Source: Salinibacterium sp. TMP30 (lineage in GTDB: Bacteria > Actinomycetota > Actinomycetes > Actinomycetales > Microbacteriaceae). Taken from it: 64,000 nt of DNA. Each line of letters starts with the position of its first letter. The stretch's first letter is position 1. The notes below the pieces were generated by a model that saw nothing but the letters and a program-made list of their open reading frames with translations, was not told where the DNA came from and made no database searches. The stretch is from contig NZ_CP151642.1 of NCBI RefSeq assembly GCF_038397785.1, forward strand, positions 1 to 64,000, given 5' to 3'. The position numbers were made by a program, and so were the translations under genes. Below are positions 1 to 11,177 of this stretch, piece after piece.

Positions 1-56
1 ATTAAAACTACGGCGTTAAACGGGTGCGGTCAAACCACACTTTGCACAACGGCGCA

Positions 57-181
57 TTATCCACACAGAATACCTCGCTATTGGTAACGACATGCTGTGG
101 ACAACTAAGGTGTGAGTCAGTGTACAAAGGCTTCACAACGCCAGTAAATCAGCGAAAATAGCTGTTCTCAACAGTGGATAA
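57..181. other. DnaA box cluster upstream of dnaA
   Basis: The region before dnaA holds a perfect TTATCCACA box at 57-65 on the plus strand, TGTGGACAA at 96-104 (minus-strand TTGTCCACA), and AGTGGATAA at 173-181 (one mismatch). Such boxes are expected both for origin function and for autoregulation of dnaA by its product. No convincing -35/-10 pair could be fixed here. The window begins only about 200 bases before dnaA, so the cluster may continue leftward. Confidence 0.75.
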
Positions 182-217
182 GCCTGTGAGTAAATAGCAT
201 CAATGGATGGGGTAAGA

Positions 218-1633
218 ATGTCGGAAACACCCGACCCGACTAATGAACTGTGGCACATGGTTCTCGCGCAGCTCAATGGAGATGAGCGCATCACTCCGCA
301 ACTACAAGGTTTCGTGAGCCTGGTTGAACCGAAAGGTGTCATGGCCGGCACCCTCTATCTCGAGGTTCCCAATGAACTCACTCGAGGCATGCTCGAACAG
401 CGACTTCGACAACCACTCCTCGACGCTGTCGCTGCGCTCAGTAGCGAGCACGGCATCAACAACTTCGCCACTGTCGTCAACCCCGATATACGACAAGACT
501 CCCTTACTCAAGAAATTCCGCGTACTGAACAGCCGTACATCGAGCCAACACCACCAACGTCGATCGAACAGTCAGTACCTCGGCGCAGTGATTCCCGACT
601 CAACCCCAAGTACAGTTTCGACAACTTCGTTATCGGCGGTTCAAACAGATTTGCTCACGCTGCAGCCGTAGCTGTAGCCGAGGCACCGGCCAAGGCATAC
701 AATCCACTCTTCATCTATGGCGGTTCGGGTCTCGGTAAAACTCACCTTCTTCACGCCATCGGACACTACGCCGAGAGCCTGTATCCAGGAATTCGAGTTC
801 GCTACGTGAGCTCCGAAGAATTTACCAACGACTTCATCAACTCGATTGCCAATAACCGTGCTTCGGTCTTCCAATCTCGCTATCGAGAGATCGACATTCT
901 GCTGATCGACGACATCCAATTCTTGCAGGGTAAGGATTCAACTCAAGAAGCGTTCTTCCACACCTTCAACACTCTCCACGATCACAACAAACAAGTGGTC
1001 ATCACGAGCGACCTTCCCCCAAAACATCTCACCGGATTTGAAGACCGGATGCGTTCACGCTTCGAGTGGGGCCTGATAACCGACGTCCAGGCGCCTGATC
1101 TTGAAACACGTATCGCAATTTTGCGCAAGAAGGCTCAAAGCGAGAAAATGCAAGTCGGCAACGACATTCTCGAGTTCATGGCATCGAAAGTGTCGTCGAA
1201 CATTCGTGAACTCGAAGGAACCCTCATTCGAGTCACCGCGTTCGCCAGTCTCAATCGCACTGAAGTCGACATGGCTCTGGTTCAGACGGTGTTGAAAGAT
1301 CTGATCACGTTGGATGAAGACAACGTGATCGCGCCGGTCGACATCATTAATCACACTGCTGACTACTTCAAGCTGACAGTCGATGACCTCTACGGTTCTT
1401 CCCGCTCACAAGCAGTAGCAACGGCACGTCAGATTGCGATGTATCTCTGTCGCGAGATGACCAACCTCTCACTTCCCAAGATCGGCCAGCTCTTTGGTAA
1501 TCGCGACCACACAACTGTCATGTACGCGAACAAAAAGATCACCGAGCTCATGAAAGAGCGTCGCTCGATCTATAACCAGGTCACTGAGCTCACGAGTCGT
1601 ATCAAGCAGAACCACCGATTCGGTAAAAGTTAG
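218..1633 (+). CDS. dnaA: Chromosomal replication initiator DnaA
   Basis: DnaA binds DnaA boxes and melts the origin for helicase loading. In the 471-residue product the AAA+ core carries Walker A (GGSGLGKTHL, about residue 168) and Walker B (DILLIDDIQF). The C-terminal DNA-binding domain carries the family signature around GNRDHTTVMYANKKI. The linker between domain I and the ATPase is rich in Pro and Thr and short for an actinobacterium. An ATG at 203 is also in frame, but the ATG at 218 is preceded by GATGGGGT at a workable distance and gives the usual MSE-type N-terminus, so I prefer it. It is the first gene of the origin block. Confidence 0.97.
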   Translation: MSETPDPTNELWHMVLAQLNGDERITPQLQGFVSLVEPKGVMAGTLYLEVPNELTRGMLEQRLRQPLLDAVAALSSEHGINNFATVVNPDIRQDSLTQEIPRTEQPYIEPTPPTSIEQSVPRRSDSRLNPKYSFDNFVIGGSNRFAHAAAVAVAEAPAKAYNPLFIYGGSGLGKTHLLHAIGHYAESLYPGIRVRYVSSEEFTNDFINSIANNRASVFQSRYREIDILLIDDIQFLQGKDSTQEAFFHTFNTLHDHNKQVVITSDLPPKHLTGFEDRMRSRFEWGLITDVQAPDLETRIAILRKKAQSEKMQVGNDILEFMASKVSSNIRELEGTLIRVTAFASLNRTEVDMALVQTVLKDLITLDEDNVIAPVDIINHTADYFKLTVDDLYGSSRSQAVATARQIAMYLCREMTNLSLPKIGQLFGNRDHTTVMYANKKITELMKERRSIYNQVTELTSRIKQNHRFGKS

Positions 1634-1959
1634 CTATCCCTCCTTGGGGATAACTTGGGGATAACTCCTCCAACTCGCCGGAAAGATTGTTGATCATCGC
1701 ACTCGTTCTGTGGAATTGCAGATTCTTGTCAGGTGAGTTTTCGCGACCAAGTGAACAATTCACCCCGTGTCGTCAACAAGTCACATGGATGTAGTTTCCC
1801 GTAGTTACAAGAAATCCCACTAGTTATTCACACAATCCACAACGGTTAAGAGTGTGACCTTTAATGAATGAAATTTGAATCCCTAATAACCTGTGGTTCG
1901 CAAGCGGATGGGCTGTGCCAGTATTAACGGCCAGAGCTTGATCCGGTTAGGGGTGGTTC
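1634..1959. other. oriC: Probable replication origin (oriC), dnaA-dnaN spacer
   Basis: This 326-base spacer has no gene. It contains two TGGGGATAA sites (1645-1653, 1656-1664; TTATCCCCA on the minus strand, one mismatch from the box), TTATTCACA at 1824-1832 (fits TTATNCACA), and a weaker CAATCCACA at 1833-1841. An AT-rich stretch at about 1859-1889 is a candidate unwinding element. In other actinobacteria the origin lies in this same dnaA-dnaN interval. The dnaN promoter must also lie here; GGGGTGG just before 1960 serves as the ribosome-binding site. Confidence 0.7.
1644..1665. repeat. Tandem 11-mer containing DnaA-box-like sites
   Basis: TTGGGGATAAC occurs twice head to tail with no spacer (1644-1654, 1655-1665). 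Each copy holds a minus-strand TTATCCCCA. An 11-base period puts both sites on the same face of the helix, which would favour cooperative DnaA binding; that last step is inference. Confidence 0.7.
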
Positions 1960-3105
1960 ATGAAGTTTCAGGTTAATCGTGATGTCTTCAGCGAGGCGGT
2001 TTCGTTTGCAGTCAAACTGCTGCCACAACGCACAACGCTGCCCATCCTCAGTGGCGTATTGATCGAGGCGACTGACGAAGGTCTCACCCTGTCGTCGTTT
2101 GACTACGAAGTTTCCGCCCGAACACAGATCACGGCAGAAGTTGATGAGCCTGGTCGAGTGTTAGTTTCGGGCAGACTTCTTGCCGAGATTGCGAGCCGAC
2201 TTCCTAATGCCCCCGTGCGTTTCAGCACTGAAGACAACAAAATCACCGTCGCTTGTGGGACCGGTCACTTCACGTTGTCGAGCATGCCAGTGGAAGAGTA
2301 TCCGACGCTTCCTCAAATCTCTGATCGTATGGGAACCCTCAAAGCTGATCTTTTTTCCGCTGCAATTGCTCAAGTTGCGGTCGCCGCTTCGAGAGACGAC
2401 GTCACTCCCGTCATCACCGGAGTGCAGCTTGAAGTTTCCCAAAACAATATTTCACTTGTTGCGACCGACCGTTACCGGGTCGCTGTGCGTGACATCGAAT
2501 GGGATGCCGGAGCCTCCGGTGTTGAATCTGCCACAGCACTTGTCCCCGCCAAGACTCTTGTTGAGGTGGGAAAGACTTTTGGAAACAGTGGCGAAATCTC
2601 AGTCGCTATTACCAGTTCGGATGAGCGCGAGCTGATTGCGTTCCAGGCCGACAAGAAAACTGTGACTTCCTTGCTCATCAAGGGGAACTTCCCGCCCGTG
2701 CGACGACTATTTCCCGACACTGTGGATAACTTTGCCGTGATGAACACTGCGGAGCTTATCGAAGCGGTGCGACGGGTCTCGCTTGTGCTTGAGCGCGAAG
2801 CTGCTCTTCGCTTCACTTTCACGACCGAAGGCGTGACCCTTGAGGCCATCGGGTCGGAGCAGGCCCAAGCATCCGAAACAATCGACGCGTTTTTGACCGG
2901 CGACGACACCGTAGTTTCACTCAAGCCGCAGTTCCTGATTGATGGGCTCAGTTCGGTTCACTCCGAGTTCGTGCGCATCTCATTTACGAAGACCGATAAC
3001 CCTAACAAGCCTGGTCCGGTGCTTATCACGAGCCAGTCGTCCAAAGATCAACCAGGCAGTGACAATTACAAGTATTTGCTGCAGCCCAATCTGCTGTTGA
3101 GGTAA
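1960..3105 (+). CDS. dnaN: DNA polymerase III sliding clamp, beta subunit
   Basis: The product has 381 residues, the normal length for the three-domain beta clamp that rings DNA and tethers polymerase III, MutS-type and NucS-type partners. It starts MKFQVNRDVFSEAV and ends YLLQPNLLLR, close to the family's usual C-terminus. The start is supported by GGGGTGG at 1949-1955. A perfect minus-strand DnaA box (TGTGGATAA, 2721-2729) lies inside the coding sequence. The gnd gene follows after three bases, so the two are probably cotranscribed. The clamp-binding tail of NucS, encoded at 32.3 kb, would be one of its partners. Confidence 0.97.
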   Translation: MKFQVNRDVFSEAVSFAVKLLPQRTTLPILSGVLIEATDEGLTLSSFDYEVSARTQITAEVDEPGRVLVSGRLLAEIASRLPNAPVRFSTEDNKITVACGTGHFTLSSMPVEEYPTLPQISDRMGTLKADLFSAAIAQVAVAASRDDVTPVITGVQLEVSQNNISLVATDRYRVAVRDIEWDAGASGVESATALVPAKTLVEVGKTFGNSGEISVAITSSDERELIAFQADKKTVTSLLIKGNFPPVRRLFPDTVDNFAVMNTAELIEAVRRVSLVLEREAALRFTFTTEGVTLEAIGSEQAQASETIDAFLTGDDTVVSLKPQFLIDGLSSVHSEFVRISFTKTDNPNKPGPVLITSQSSKDQPGSDNYKYLLQPNLLLR

Positions 3106-3108
3106 CTT

Positions 3109-4005
3109 ATGGCTGACATCACCCATGTAGGACTCATTGGTCTCGGTAAAATGGGCGGAAACATGCGCGAGCGCATGAGAGCCAAGGGATTGACGGTCAC
3201 CGGTTACGACCCGAATCCAGCAATTAGCGATGTCGCACAACTCTCTGATCTTGTAGATGCTCTTCCCACGCCTCGCATCGTCTGGGTAATGGTTCCCTCC
3301 GGTGCAGTAACTGATTCTGTAATTACAGAGGTGGGAGCGTTGTTAGAACCTGGCGACCTTGTCATCGATGGCGGAAACACTCGGTTCACCGATGATGAAA
3401 TTCATCGTCAACAACTCGCCGTCCGCAACATTGGCTTTGTCGATGTCGGCGTATCTGGTGGTATCTGGGGACTCGAAAACGGTTATGGCCTTATGGCCGG
3501 CGGAGAAGCATCCGATATTCACAGGGCACTGCCAATCTTCGATGCACTTCGCCCGGAAGGACCACGCGACGAAGGCTTCGTTCATGCTGGCCCGGTCGGT
3601 GCTGGTCATTACGTGAAGATGGTGCACAACGGCATTGAATATGCCCTTATGCAAGCGTGGGCCGAGGGGTTTGAACTTCTCGATAGTCGCAAGGACCTCG
3701 TAAAAGACGTTCCTGGGTCGTTTAAGGCGTGGCAGCGCGGAACGGTTGTACGTTCGTGGTTGCTTGAGTTGCTCGTTAAGGCTCTTGAAGAAGATCCAGA
3801 TTTTGCCGACATCGCCGGTTATGTCGAAGATTCAGGGGAGGGCCGCTGGACTGTGCACGAAGCCTTGAACCAGGCGGTCGCTGTTCCGACAATTAGCGCT
3901 GCTATCTTCGCTCGTTTTGTTTCGCGCCAAGAAGATTCGCCCTCAATGAAGGCGGTCGCTGCTCTCCGTAACCAGTTCGGCGGGCATAGCGTCCGCAAGA
4001 GTTAA
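3109..4005 (+). CDS. gnd: 6-phosphogluconate dehydrogenase, short form
   Basis: This enzyme oxidatively decarboxylates 6-phosphogluconate to ribulose 5-phosphate. Its 298 residues match the short (YqeC/GndA-like) type rather than the 470-residue form. Visible motifs are the Rossmann GLIGLGKMGGNM, DGGNTRFTDD, the substrate loop GVSGGIWGLENGYGLMAGG, and HYVKMVHNGIEYALMQ with the catalytic Lys. Placement between dnaN and recF is conserved in many actinobacteria, including Mycobacterium and Streptomyces. Cofactor choice (NAD or NADP) cannot be settled by reading. It starts three bases after dnaN stops. Confidence 0.93.
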   Translation: MADITHVGLIGLGKMGGNMRERMRAKGLTVTGYDPNPAISDVAQLSDLVDALPTPRIVWVMVPSGAVTDSVITEVGALLEPGDLVIDGGNTRFTDDEIHRQQLAVRNIGFVDVGVSGGIWGLENGYGLMAGGEASDIHRALPIFDALRPEGPRDEGFVHAGPVGAGHYVKMVHNGIEYALMQAWAEGFELLDSRKDLVKDVPGSFKAWQRGTVVRSWLLELLVKALEEDPDFADIAGYVEDSGEGRWTVHEALNQAVAVPTISAAIFARFVSRQEDSPSMKAVAALRNQFGGHSVRKS

Positions 4006-4017
4006 GCCCCCATAGCG

Positions 4018-5181
4018 ATGCTTGTTACTCATGTTGAGCTCAAAGATTTTCGAAATTACGAGTCGCTCTCGCTAGAAATCGGTTCTGGCCCGACCCTGAT
4101 CGTTGGCTCCAATGGGCAGGGCAAGACAAATCTCGTGGAGGCGCTGGGCTTTCTCAGCACACTTGGCTCGCACCGTGTTTCGGTCGACCATGCCATGGTT
4201 CGTCAAAACACCGATGCCGCAATCATTCGTGTGCGACTTGAACATAATGAACGAAAGTTTTTGGCCGAGGTTCAAATCAACCGCGCGGGAGCAAACCGGG
4301 CACAGATTAATAGATCTGCAATTCGTACTCGAGAGCTTCCGCGGTACTTCTCCAGCGTGTTATTCGCTCCCGAGGATCTCGCGTTAGTTCGTGGAGAACC
4401 ATCGGGTCGACGCAGATTTATTGATGATCTTCTTGTGCTTCGCTCACCGCGATTCAGTGGAGTAATTTCTGACTATGAACGTGTCGTGAAACAGCGCAAC
4501 ATGCTGTTGAAATCTGCGCGTGCGTCTGGTGTGCGTGACGCTCAACTCAGCACCCTCGATGTGTGGGATGAGCGGCTCGTGGCATTTGGTGCGGAGATTA
4601 TCAGTGCCCGCAGTGCGCTCGTTGCGGATCTCAGCCCCGAAGTGTCCAGTGCATATGAGCGGATTGTTGGTGCGGATCATGGTGCGTCGTTGGCAAATTC
4701 TCTCAGCATCATTTCGCGCCATGATGATTCCGATAATCCGGTTGCCACGAACGCGATCGGCGAAGTAATTTCTGTCACAGACGCGACCACGGCGTTCACT
4801 GCTGCACTCGAGTCCGTGCGCAAGACGGAACGGGATCGCGCGATTACTCTCGTCGGCCCGCACCGCGACGATCTCATTTTTGGACTCAACGGTTTGCCTG
4901 CACGCGGCTATGCCAGTCATGGTGAATCATGGTCGTTCGCGCTGGCGCTCAAGCTGGCATCGGCGGAGATCCTTCGGCGTGAATCTTCGGCGGGCGACCC
5001 GGTGTTGATTTTGGATGATGTGTTCGCTGAGTTGGATGGGTCCCGTCGACAACGACTTGCCGAGTCGATCGCAGGCTTCGAACAGGTTTTGATCACCGCT
5101 GCAGTGTTCGGTGATGTTCCTGAGAAGCTCGCGGCGAACGTAGTGCAGATTCGCGACGGTGGGGTGGTCACCGATGAATGA
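4018..5181 (+). CDS. recF: DNA replication and repair protein RecF
   Basis: RecF is an SMC-like ATPase that helps load RecA at gapped DNA in the RecFOR pathway. The 387-residue product has Walker A (GSNGQGKTNLVEAL, near residue 31), an ABC signature-like SHGESWSFALALKL, and Walker B DPVLILDDVFAELD followed by RRQRL. Its length is normal. It lies 12 bases after gnd, and its last codons overlap the next gene (dciA) by eight bases, implying translational coupling. Confidence 0.96.
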   Translation: MLVTHVELKDFRNYESLSLEIGSGPTLIVGSNGQGKTNLVEALGFLSTLGSHRVSVDHAMVRQNTDAAIIRVRLEHNERKFLAEVQINRAGANRAQINRSAIRTRELPRYFSSVLFAPEDLALVRGEPSGRRRFIDDLLVLRSPRFSGVISDYERVVKQRNMLLKSARASGVRDAQLSTLDVWDERLVAFGAEIISARSALVADLSPEVSSAYERIVGADHGASLANSLSIISRHDDSDNPVATNAIGEVISVTDATTAFTAALESVRKTERDRAITLVGPHRDDLIFGLNGLPARGYASHGESWSFALALKLASAEILRRESSAGDPVLILDDVFAELDGSRRQRLAESIAGFEQVLITAAVFGDVPEKLAANVVQIRDGGVVTDE

Positions 5182-5674
5182 TCGCGATCCTGCTGTCGAT
5201 GAGCACGTTGCCGTCTATCTGAGATTCCGTGAAGTTTTTGGTGATCCAACGAAGCGGTCGTACATGGCCCGAAAGCGTGATCGTAAGCAACCGGGAACGA
5301 GCGTTCCTTTTGCTCCCGGTCGCGATCCTCACGGACTGGGTGATGTGATGGATAGTCTGACCAACAGCATGGGGTGGAATTCTCCTCTTGCCCGTTCCGA
5401 GTTGTTGTTGGGCTGGCCACAAATTGTGGGAGCTGAGACGGCGGAGCATTCTGAGCCGGTCGGAATCGAGGAGGGTGTGCTCACTGTTCGGTGCGACTCG
5501 ACGGCCTGGGCGACACAACTGAGACTGATGCGTTCGCGCATTTCGACCACGATCGAACAGCAATACCCAGAAGCAGGTGTTGACTCGGTGCGCTTTGAGG
5601 GCCCGAACGCCCCTTCATGGAAAAGAGGCCCCAGATCAATTCCAGGCCGGGGCCCGCGCGATACTTACGGGTAA
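5174..5674 (+). CDS. dciA: DciA-type helicase-loading protein (DUF721)
   Basis: This is a 166-residue DUF721 protein in the recF-gyrB interval. The syntenic Mycobacterium gene (Rv0004) encodes DciA, which promotes loading of the replicative helicase. The DUF721 core runs from LGDVMDSLTNSMGW through WPQIVG, the GVLTVRCDSTAWATQL segment and a final LMRSRI helix. The N-terminal 50 residues are basic and probably flexible. The ATG at 5174 lies inside the recF stop region (ATGAATGA); a longer frame from 5159 would overlap recF more and is not needed. Confidence 0.85.
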   Translation: MNDRDPAVDEHVAVYLRFREVFGDPTKRSYMARKRDRKQPGTSVPFAPGRDPHGLGDVMDSLTNSMGWNSPLARSELLLGWPQIVGAETAEHSEPVGIEEGVLTVRCDSTAWATQLRLMRSRISTTIEQQYPEAGVDSVRFEGPNAPSWKRGPRSIPGRGPRDTYG

Positions 5675-5750
5675 CAAGGCAAATTAGGTCACGCCACCGA
5701 AGAAACTCCCGGAGAACGCAATATGACCTTCGGCGACGCTAGGAATTTGG

Positions 5751-5756
5751 TAGAAT
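5751..5756 (+). promoter_or_regulatory. Possible -10 element for gyrB
   Basis: TAGAAT lies about 80 bases before gyrB in the 165-base gap after dciA. No good -35 hexamer is visible 16-18 bases upstream. GCAGGAGCC near 5821-5829 is the likely ribosome-binding site of gyrB. Low confidence. Confidence 0.3.
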
Positions 5757-5833
5757 ACCGGGAGCCGTCAGACGCACCTCCTTCTGGAGCACCAGCTCTG
5801 AATGGCGAGTGTGAACTAGCGGCAGGAGCCTAA

Positions 5834-7834
<2,001 letters not shown>

Positions 7835-7893
7835 CTCGAGCAGAGCTCTCGGCGCCCGCATTCGCGACTGACACAGACTGGAACTGAAACTCA

Positions 7894-10470
7894 ATGGCTG
7901 ACGAAGAAACTCCGAAGAAGACCTTCGAAGACGCACCGATCGATACGCGTCACGACAAGATCAATCAGGTTGATCTCCAACTGGAGATGCAGCGCTCCTA
8001 CCTCGACTATGCGATGAGCGTCATCGTGGGCCGTGCGCTTCCTGAGGTGCGCGATGGTTTGAAGCCTGTACACCGCCGCGTGATTTATGCGATGTATGAC
8101 GGCGGCTACCGCCCAGATAAGGGTTTCTCTAAGTGCACCCGTGTCATTGGTGACGTCATGGGCCAGTTCCACCCGCACGGCGACTCGTCTGTGTATGACG
8201 CTCTTGTGCGGTTGGTTCAGCCGTGGAGTCTTCGTTACCCGCTGGCTCTTGGCCAGGGAAACTTTGGCTCTCCCGGTAACGATGGCGCTGCCGCCCACCG
8301 TTACACCGAAACCAAAATGGCTCCGTTGGCCATGGAGATGGTTCGGGACATTGAAGAAGACACGGTCGACTTCCAAGACAACTATGACGGTCGCACGCAA
8401 GAGCCGACCGTTCTCCCCAGCCGTTTCCCGAACCTGCTCGTCAATGGTTCCGTGGGGATCGCAGTCGGTATGGCCACCAACATCCCGCCGCACAACCTCC
8501 GTGAGGTCGGCGAGGGCGCACTCTGGCACCTGGCACACCCCGACGCCTCGAAAGAGGAACTCATTGAGGCACTAATTCAGCGCATTAAGGGCCCCGACTT
8601 CCCGACCGGCGCACAGATTCTTGGCCTCAAAGGAATTCAGGATGCGTACCGCACGGGCCGAGGCTCGGTCACGATGCGTGCCGTGGTGAACGTCGAAGAA
8701 CTGCAGGGGCGCACGTGCCTCGTCGTCACCGAGCTGCCCTACCAAGTGAACCCCGACAATCTGGCACTGAAGATTGCTGATCTGGTCAAGGATGGCAAGC
8801 TCGCTGGCATCGCCGACATCCGGGATGAGACTTCAGGTCGCACCGGTCAACGCCTAGTTATCGTGCTCAAGCGCGATGCCGTGGCCAAGGTTGTTCTCAA
8901 CAACCTCTACAAGCACACGCAACTGCAGGAGAACTTCGGCGCGAACATGCTCGCGATCGTTGACGGTATTCCGCGCACACTGTCGATCGACGGGTTCATC
9001 ACTGCCTGGGCAACTCACCAGATTGAGGTGATTGTTCGCCGCACCACGTTCCGTCTGCGCAAGGCTGAAGAACGTGCCCACATTTTGCGCGGTTACCTCA
9101 AGGCGCTAGACGCCCTCGATGAAGTTATCGCCCTTATTCGTCGGTCGGCAACCGTGGAGGATGCCCGTGAGGGACTCATCGCGTTGCTCGAGATCGACGA
9201 AATTCAGGCACGCGCCATTCTTGACATGCAGCTGCGTCGACTTGCGGCACTTGAGCGTCAAAAGATCACTGACGAGCACGACCAGATTGAACTCGAGATT
9301 GTCGAGTTCACGGCAATCATCGCGAGCGAACAGCGCCAGCGCGACATCGTCAGTGAAGAACTCACCGAGCTGCTCGCCAAGTACGGCGACGACCGCCGCA
9401 CCGAAATCATGCTGGGTTTCGACGGCGATATGAGCATGGAAGACCTCATCCCTGAAGAGGAGATGGTCGTTACGGTTACTCGCGGCGGTTATGTCAAGCG
9501 CACTCGCAGCGATAACTACCGCAGCCAGCACCGCGGCGGCAAAGGTGTCAAGGGTGCTCAGCTTCGAGCTGATGACATTGTCGACCACTTGTTCGTTACG
9601 ACCACCCACCACTGGTTGTTGTTCTTCACCAACACCGGTCGCGTCTACCGGGCGAAGGCATACGAACTACAAGAGGGCGGTCGTGACGCCAAGGGTCAGC
9701 ACGTTGCTAACTTCTTGGCGCTGCAGCCGGGCGAAGAGATCGCACAGATTCTCGACATCCGTGACTACCAAACATCGACCTACCTCGTGCTCGCAACTCA
9801 CAGGGGACTCGTCAAGAAGACGGCTCTTGTGGAGTACGACACCAACCGCAGTGGCGGAATCATCGCTGTAAACCTGCGCGAGGGCGACGAACTCGTTTCG
9901 GCAATGCTCGTGGAGAGCACCGACGATGTCCTGTTAGTTTCTCGCAAGGGAATGTCTATTCGCTTCACGGCATCCGATGAAGCACTACGCCCGATGGGTC
10001 GATCCACCTCAGGTGTGATGGGGATGAGTTTCCGCGAGGATGACAGCCTCCTCAGTGCGAGCGTCGTACCCGACAGCGGTTACGTTTTCGTGGTCACTGA
10101 GGGTGGCTTCGCGAAGCGCACATCTGCGGACCAGTACCGGGTTCAGGGTCGAGGCGGTTTGGGTATCAAGGTTGCCAAACTAGACGGTGCACGGGGCGAT
10201 TTGGCGGGTGCTTTGATGGTGGGCGACGAAGACGAAGTTCTTGTGGTTCTTGCCAGCGGCAAGGTGGTACGCTCTTCTGTCGCTGAGGTTCCGGCCAAGG
10301 GCCGTGACACTATGGGCGTTGTATTCGCTCGATTCGCCGCTGACGACAAGATTATTGCAATCGCACGAAACAGCGAACGAAATCTAGACAACAAAGAACG
10401 TGAAGCTCAGGACGAAAGCGTTCCGAGTGAAAATGCCCCCGAGGGGAAGGACGAGTCGGTAGATGAGTAG
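7894..10470 (+). CDS. gyrA: DNA gyrase subunit A
   Basis: This is the DNA cleavage and wrapping subunit. The catalytic Tyr lies in [11 protein letters not shown]. The quinolone-determining region reads [14 protein letters not shown], with Ser and Asp at the positions matching E. coli 83 and 87, a quinolone-sensitive type by residue. The C-terminal beta-pinwheel is present, and its GyrA box reads QHRGGKG, where His replaces the second residue of the usual QRRGGKG. A highly charged acidic tail of about 35 residues ends the protein. The stop overlaps the next small membrane-protein gene by eight bases. Confidence 0.97.
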   Translation: MADEETPKKTFEDAPIDTRHDKINQVDLQLEMQRSYLDYAMSVIVGRALPEVRDGLKPVHRRVIYAMYDGGYRPDKGFSKCTRVIGDVMGQFHPHGDSSVYDALVRLVQPWSLRYPLALGQGNFGSPGNDGAAAHRYTETKMAPLAMEMVRDIEEDTVDFQDNYDGRTQEPTVLPSRFPNLLVNGSVGIAVGMATNIPPHNLREVGEGALWHLAHPDASKEELIEALIQRIKGPDFPTGAQILGLKGIQDAYRTGRGSVTMRAVVNVEELQGRTCLVVTELPYQVNPDNLALKIADLVKDGKLAGIADIRDETSGRTGQRLVIVLKRDAVAKVVLNNLYKHTQLQENFGANMLAIVDGIPRTLSIDGFITAWATHQIEVIVRRTTFRLRKAEERAHILRGYLKALDALDEVIALIRRSATVEDAREGLIALLEIDEIQARAILDMQLRRLAALERQKITDEHDQIELEIVEFTAIIASEQRQRDIVSEELTELLAKYGDDRRTEIMLGFDGDMSMEDLIPEEEMVVTVTRGGYVKRTRSDNYRSQHRGGKGVKGAQLRADDIVDHLFVTTTHHWLLFFTNTGRVYRAKAYELQEGGRDAKGQHVANFLALQPGEEIAQILDIRDYQTSTYLVLATHRGLVKKTALVEYDTNRSGGIIAVNLREGDELVSAMLVESTDDVLLVSRKGMSIRFTASDEALRPMGRSTSGVMGMSFREDDSLLSASVVPDSGYVFVVTEGGFAKRTSADQYRVQGRGGLGIKVAKLDGARGDLAGALMVGDEDEVLVVLASGKVVRSSVAEVPAKGRDTMGVVFARFAADDKIIAIARNSERNLDNKEREAQDESVPSENAPEGKDESVDE

Positions 10471-10870
10471 TGTCGCGGAGAAGCTGCAGCGCAAGTCGCA
10501 GCGACAGACATCGGTAAAACAGGTTCGACTCAAGCTGGTCTACATCGACTTCTGGTCGGCTGTTAAGTTCTCGTTCCTGGTGGCAGCATCGCTGGGAATC
10601 GTTCTCGTGGTCGCATCAATGTTGGTGTGGATCGTGCTGAACTCCACAGGAATCTTCGGCGATCTCGACCGCATTTTCCGTGACATTCTGAGCGACGAAA
10701 ACTTCAGTGTCGCCAGCAGTTTCTCGCTTACACAGGTAGCGGGATTCGCATTCGTGGTGGCCATTCTGAACACCTTGATTGGTACGGCACTGGGTGCGAT
10801 TGCGAGTATGCTTTATAACTTCAGCGTTCGACTAACTGGCGGAATCCTCGTGGGTTTCACTAACAACTAG
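10463..10870 (+). CDS. DUF3566 transmembrane protein
   Basis: A 135-residue membrane protein found directly after gyrA across actinobacteria (DUF3566). A basic N-terminus ([19 protein letters not shown]) leads into two predicted membrane helices, roughly residues 30-57 and 90-120, separated by an outer segment that includes the [11 protein letters not shown] stretch. Function is not known to me. The ATG lies inside the gyrA stop region, so translation is probably coupled to gyrA. Confidence 0.85.
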   Translation: MSSVAEKLQRKSQRQTSVKQVRLKLVYIDFWSAVKFSFLVAASLGIVLVVASMLVWIVLNSTGIFGDLDRIFRDILSDENFSVASSFSLTQVAGFAFVVAILNTLIGTALGAIASMLYNFSVRLTGGILVGFTNN

Positions 10871-10918
10871 TCGATTACGTCAAACGGACAAGATACGGTA
10901 CTCTCGTATCTGCCCAAC

Positions 10919-10992
10919 GGGGGTATAGCTCAGGCGGTTAGAGCGCTTCGCTGATAACGAAGAGGTCCGTGGTTCAAGTCCACGTACCCCCA
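10919..10992 (+). tRNA. tRNA-Ile (GAT)
   Basis: A 74-base cloverleaf. The acceptor GGGGGTA pairs with TACCCCC plus discriminator A. The anticodon stem CTTCG/CGAAG encloses the loop CTGATAA with anticodon GAT, and the T-arm contains GTTCAAGTC. CCA is not encoded. It sits just after the gyrA block, paired with tRNA-Ala, as is common in actinobacteria. A short inverted repeat GATACG/CGTATC (10892-10910) precedes it and overlaps a possible -10 TACTCT at 10899-10904. Confidence 0.97.
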
Positions 10993-11021
10993 CTGGAATA
11001 TTCGAAAGAGATTCCGTAATT

Positions 11022-11094
11022 GGGGCCTTAGCTCAATTGGTAGAGCGCCTGCTTTGCAAGCAGGAGGTCAGGGGTTCGATTCCCCTAGGCTCCA
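11022..11094 (+). tRNA. tRNA-Ala (TGC)
   Basis: A 73-base cloverleaf. GGGGCCT pairs with AGGCTCC (one G-U) and the discriminator is A. The anticodon stem CCTGC/GCAGG encloses TTTGCAA, giving anticodon TGC. CCA is not encoded. It lies 29 bases after tRNA-Ile and is probably on the same transcript. Confidence 0.97.
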
Positions 11095-11123
11095 CAGCAG
11101 TGGTGAATGGATGCATAGTTCAC

Positions 11124-11155
11124 AAAAAGAGCCCGGCCATCGGTCGGGCTCTTTT
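11124..11155. terminator. Bidirectional intrinsic terminator
   Basis: AAAAGAGCCCG (11125-11135) pairs with CGGGCTCTTTT (11145-11155) around a nine-base loop. Read on plus it ends in TTTT after the tRNA pair; read on minus it ends in TTTTT after the ice-binding protein gene, whose stop is at 11178. It therefore suits both convergent transcripts. Confidence 0.85.
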
Positions 11156-11177
11156 GCAGAAGTGGCCCGACGTTTCG

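Noticed and set aside
203-217. Five extra N-terminal residues of DnaA from the ATG at 203
   Set aside because: No ribosome-binding site before 203; the ATG at 218 has GATGGGGT upstream and gives the usual family N-terminus.
10919-11094. An rRNA operon around the tRNA-Ile/tRNA-Ala pair
   Set aside because: These two tRNAs often lie in the 16S-23S spacer, but no rRNA sequence is present on either side; the pair stands alone after the gyrA block.
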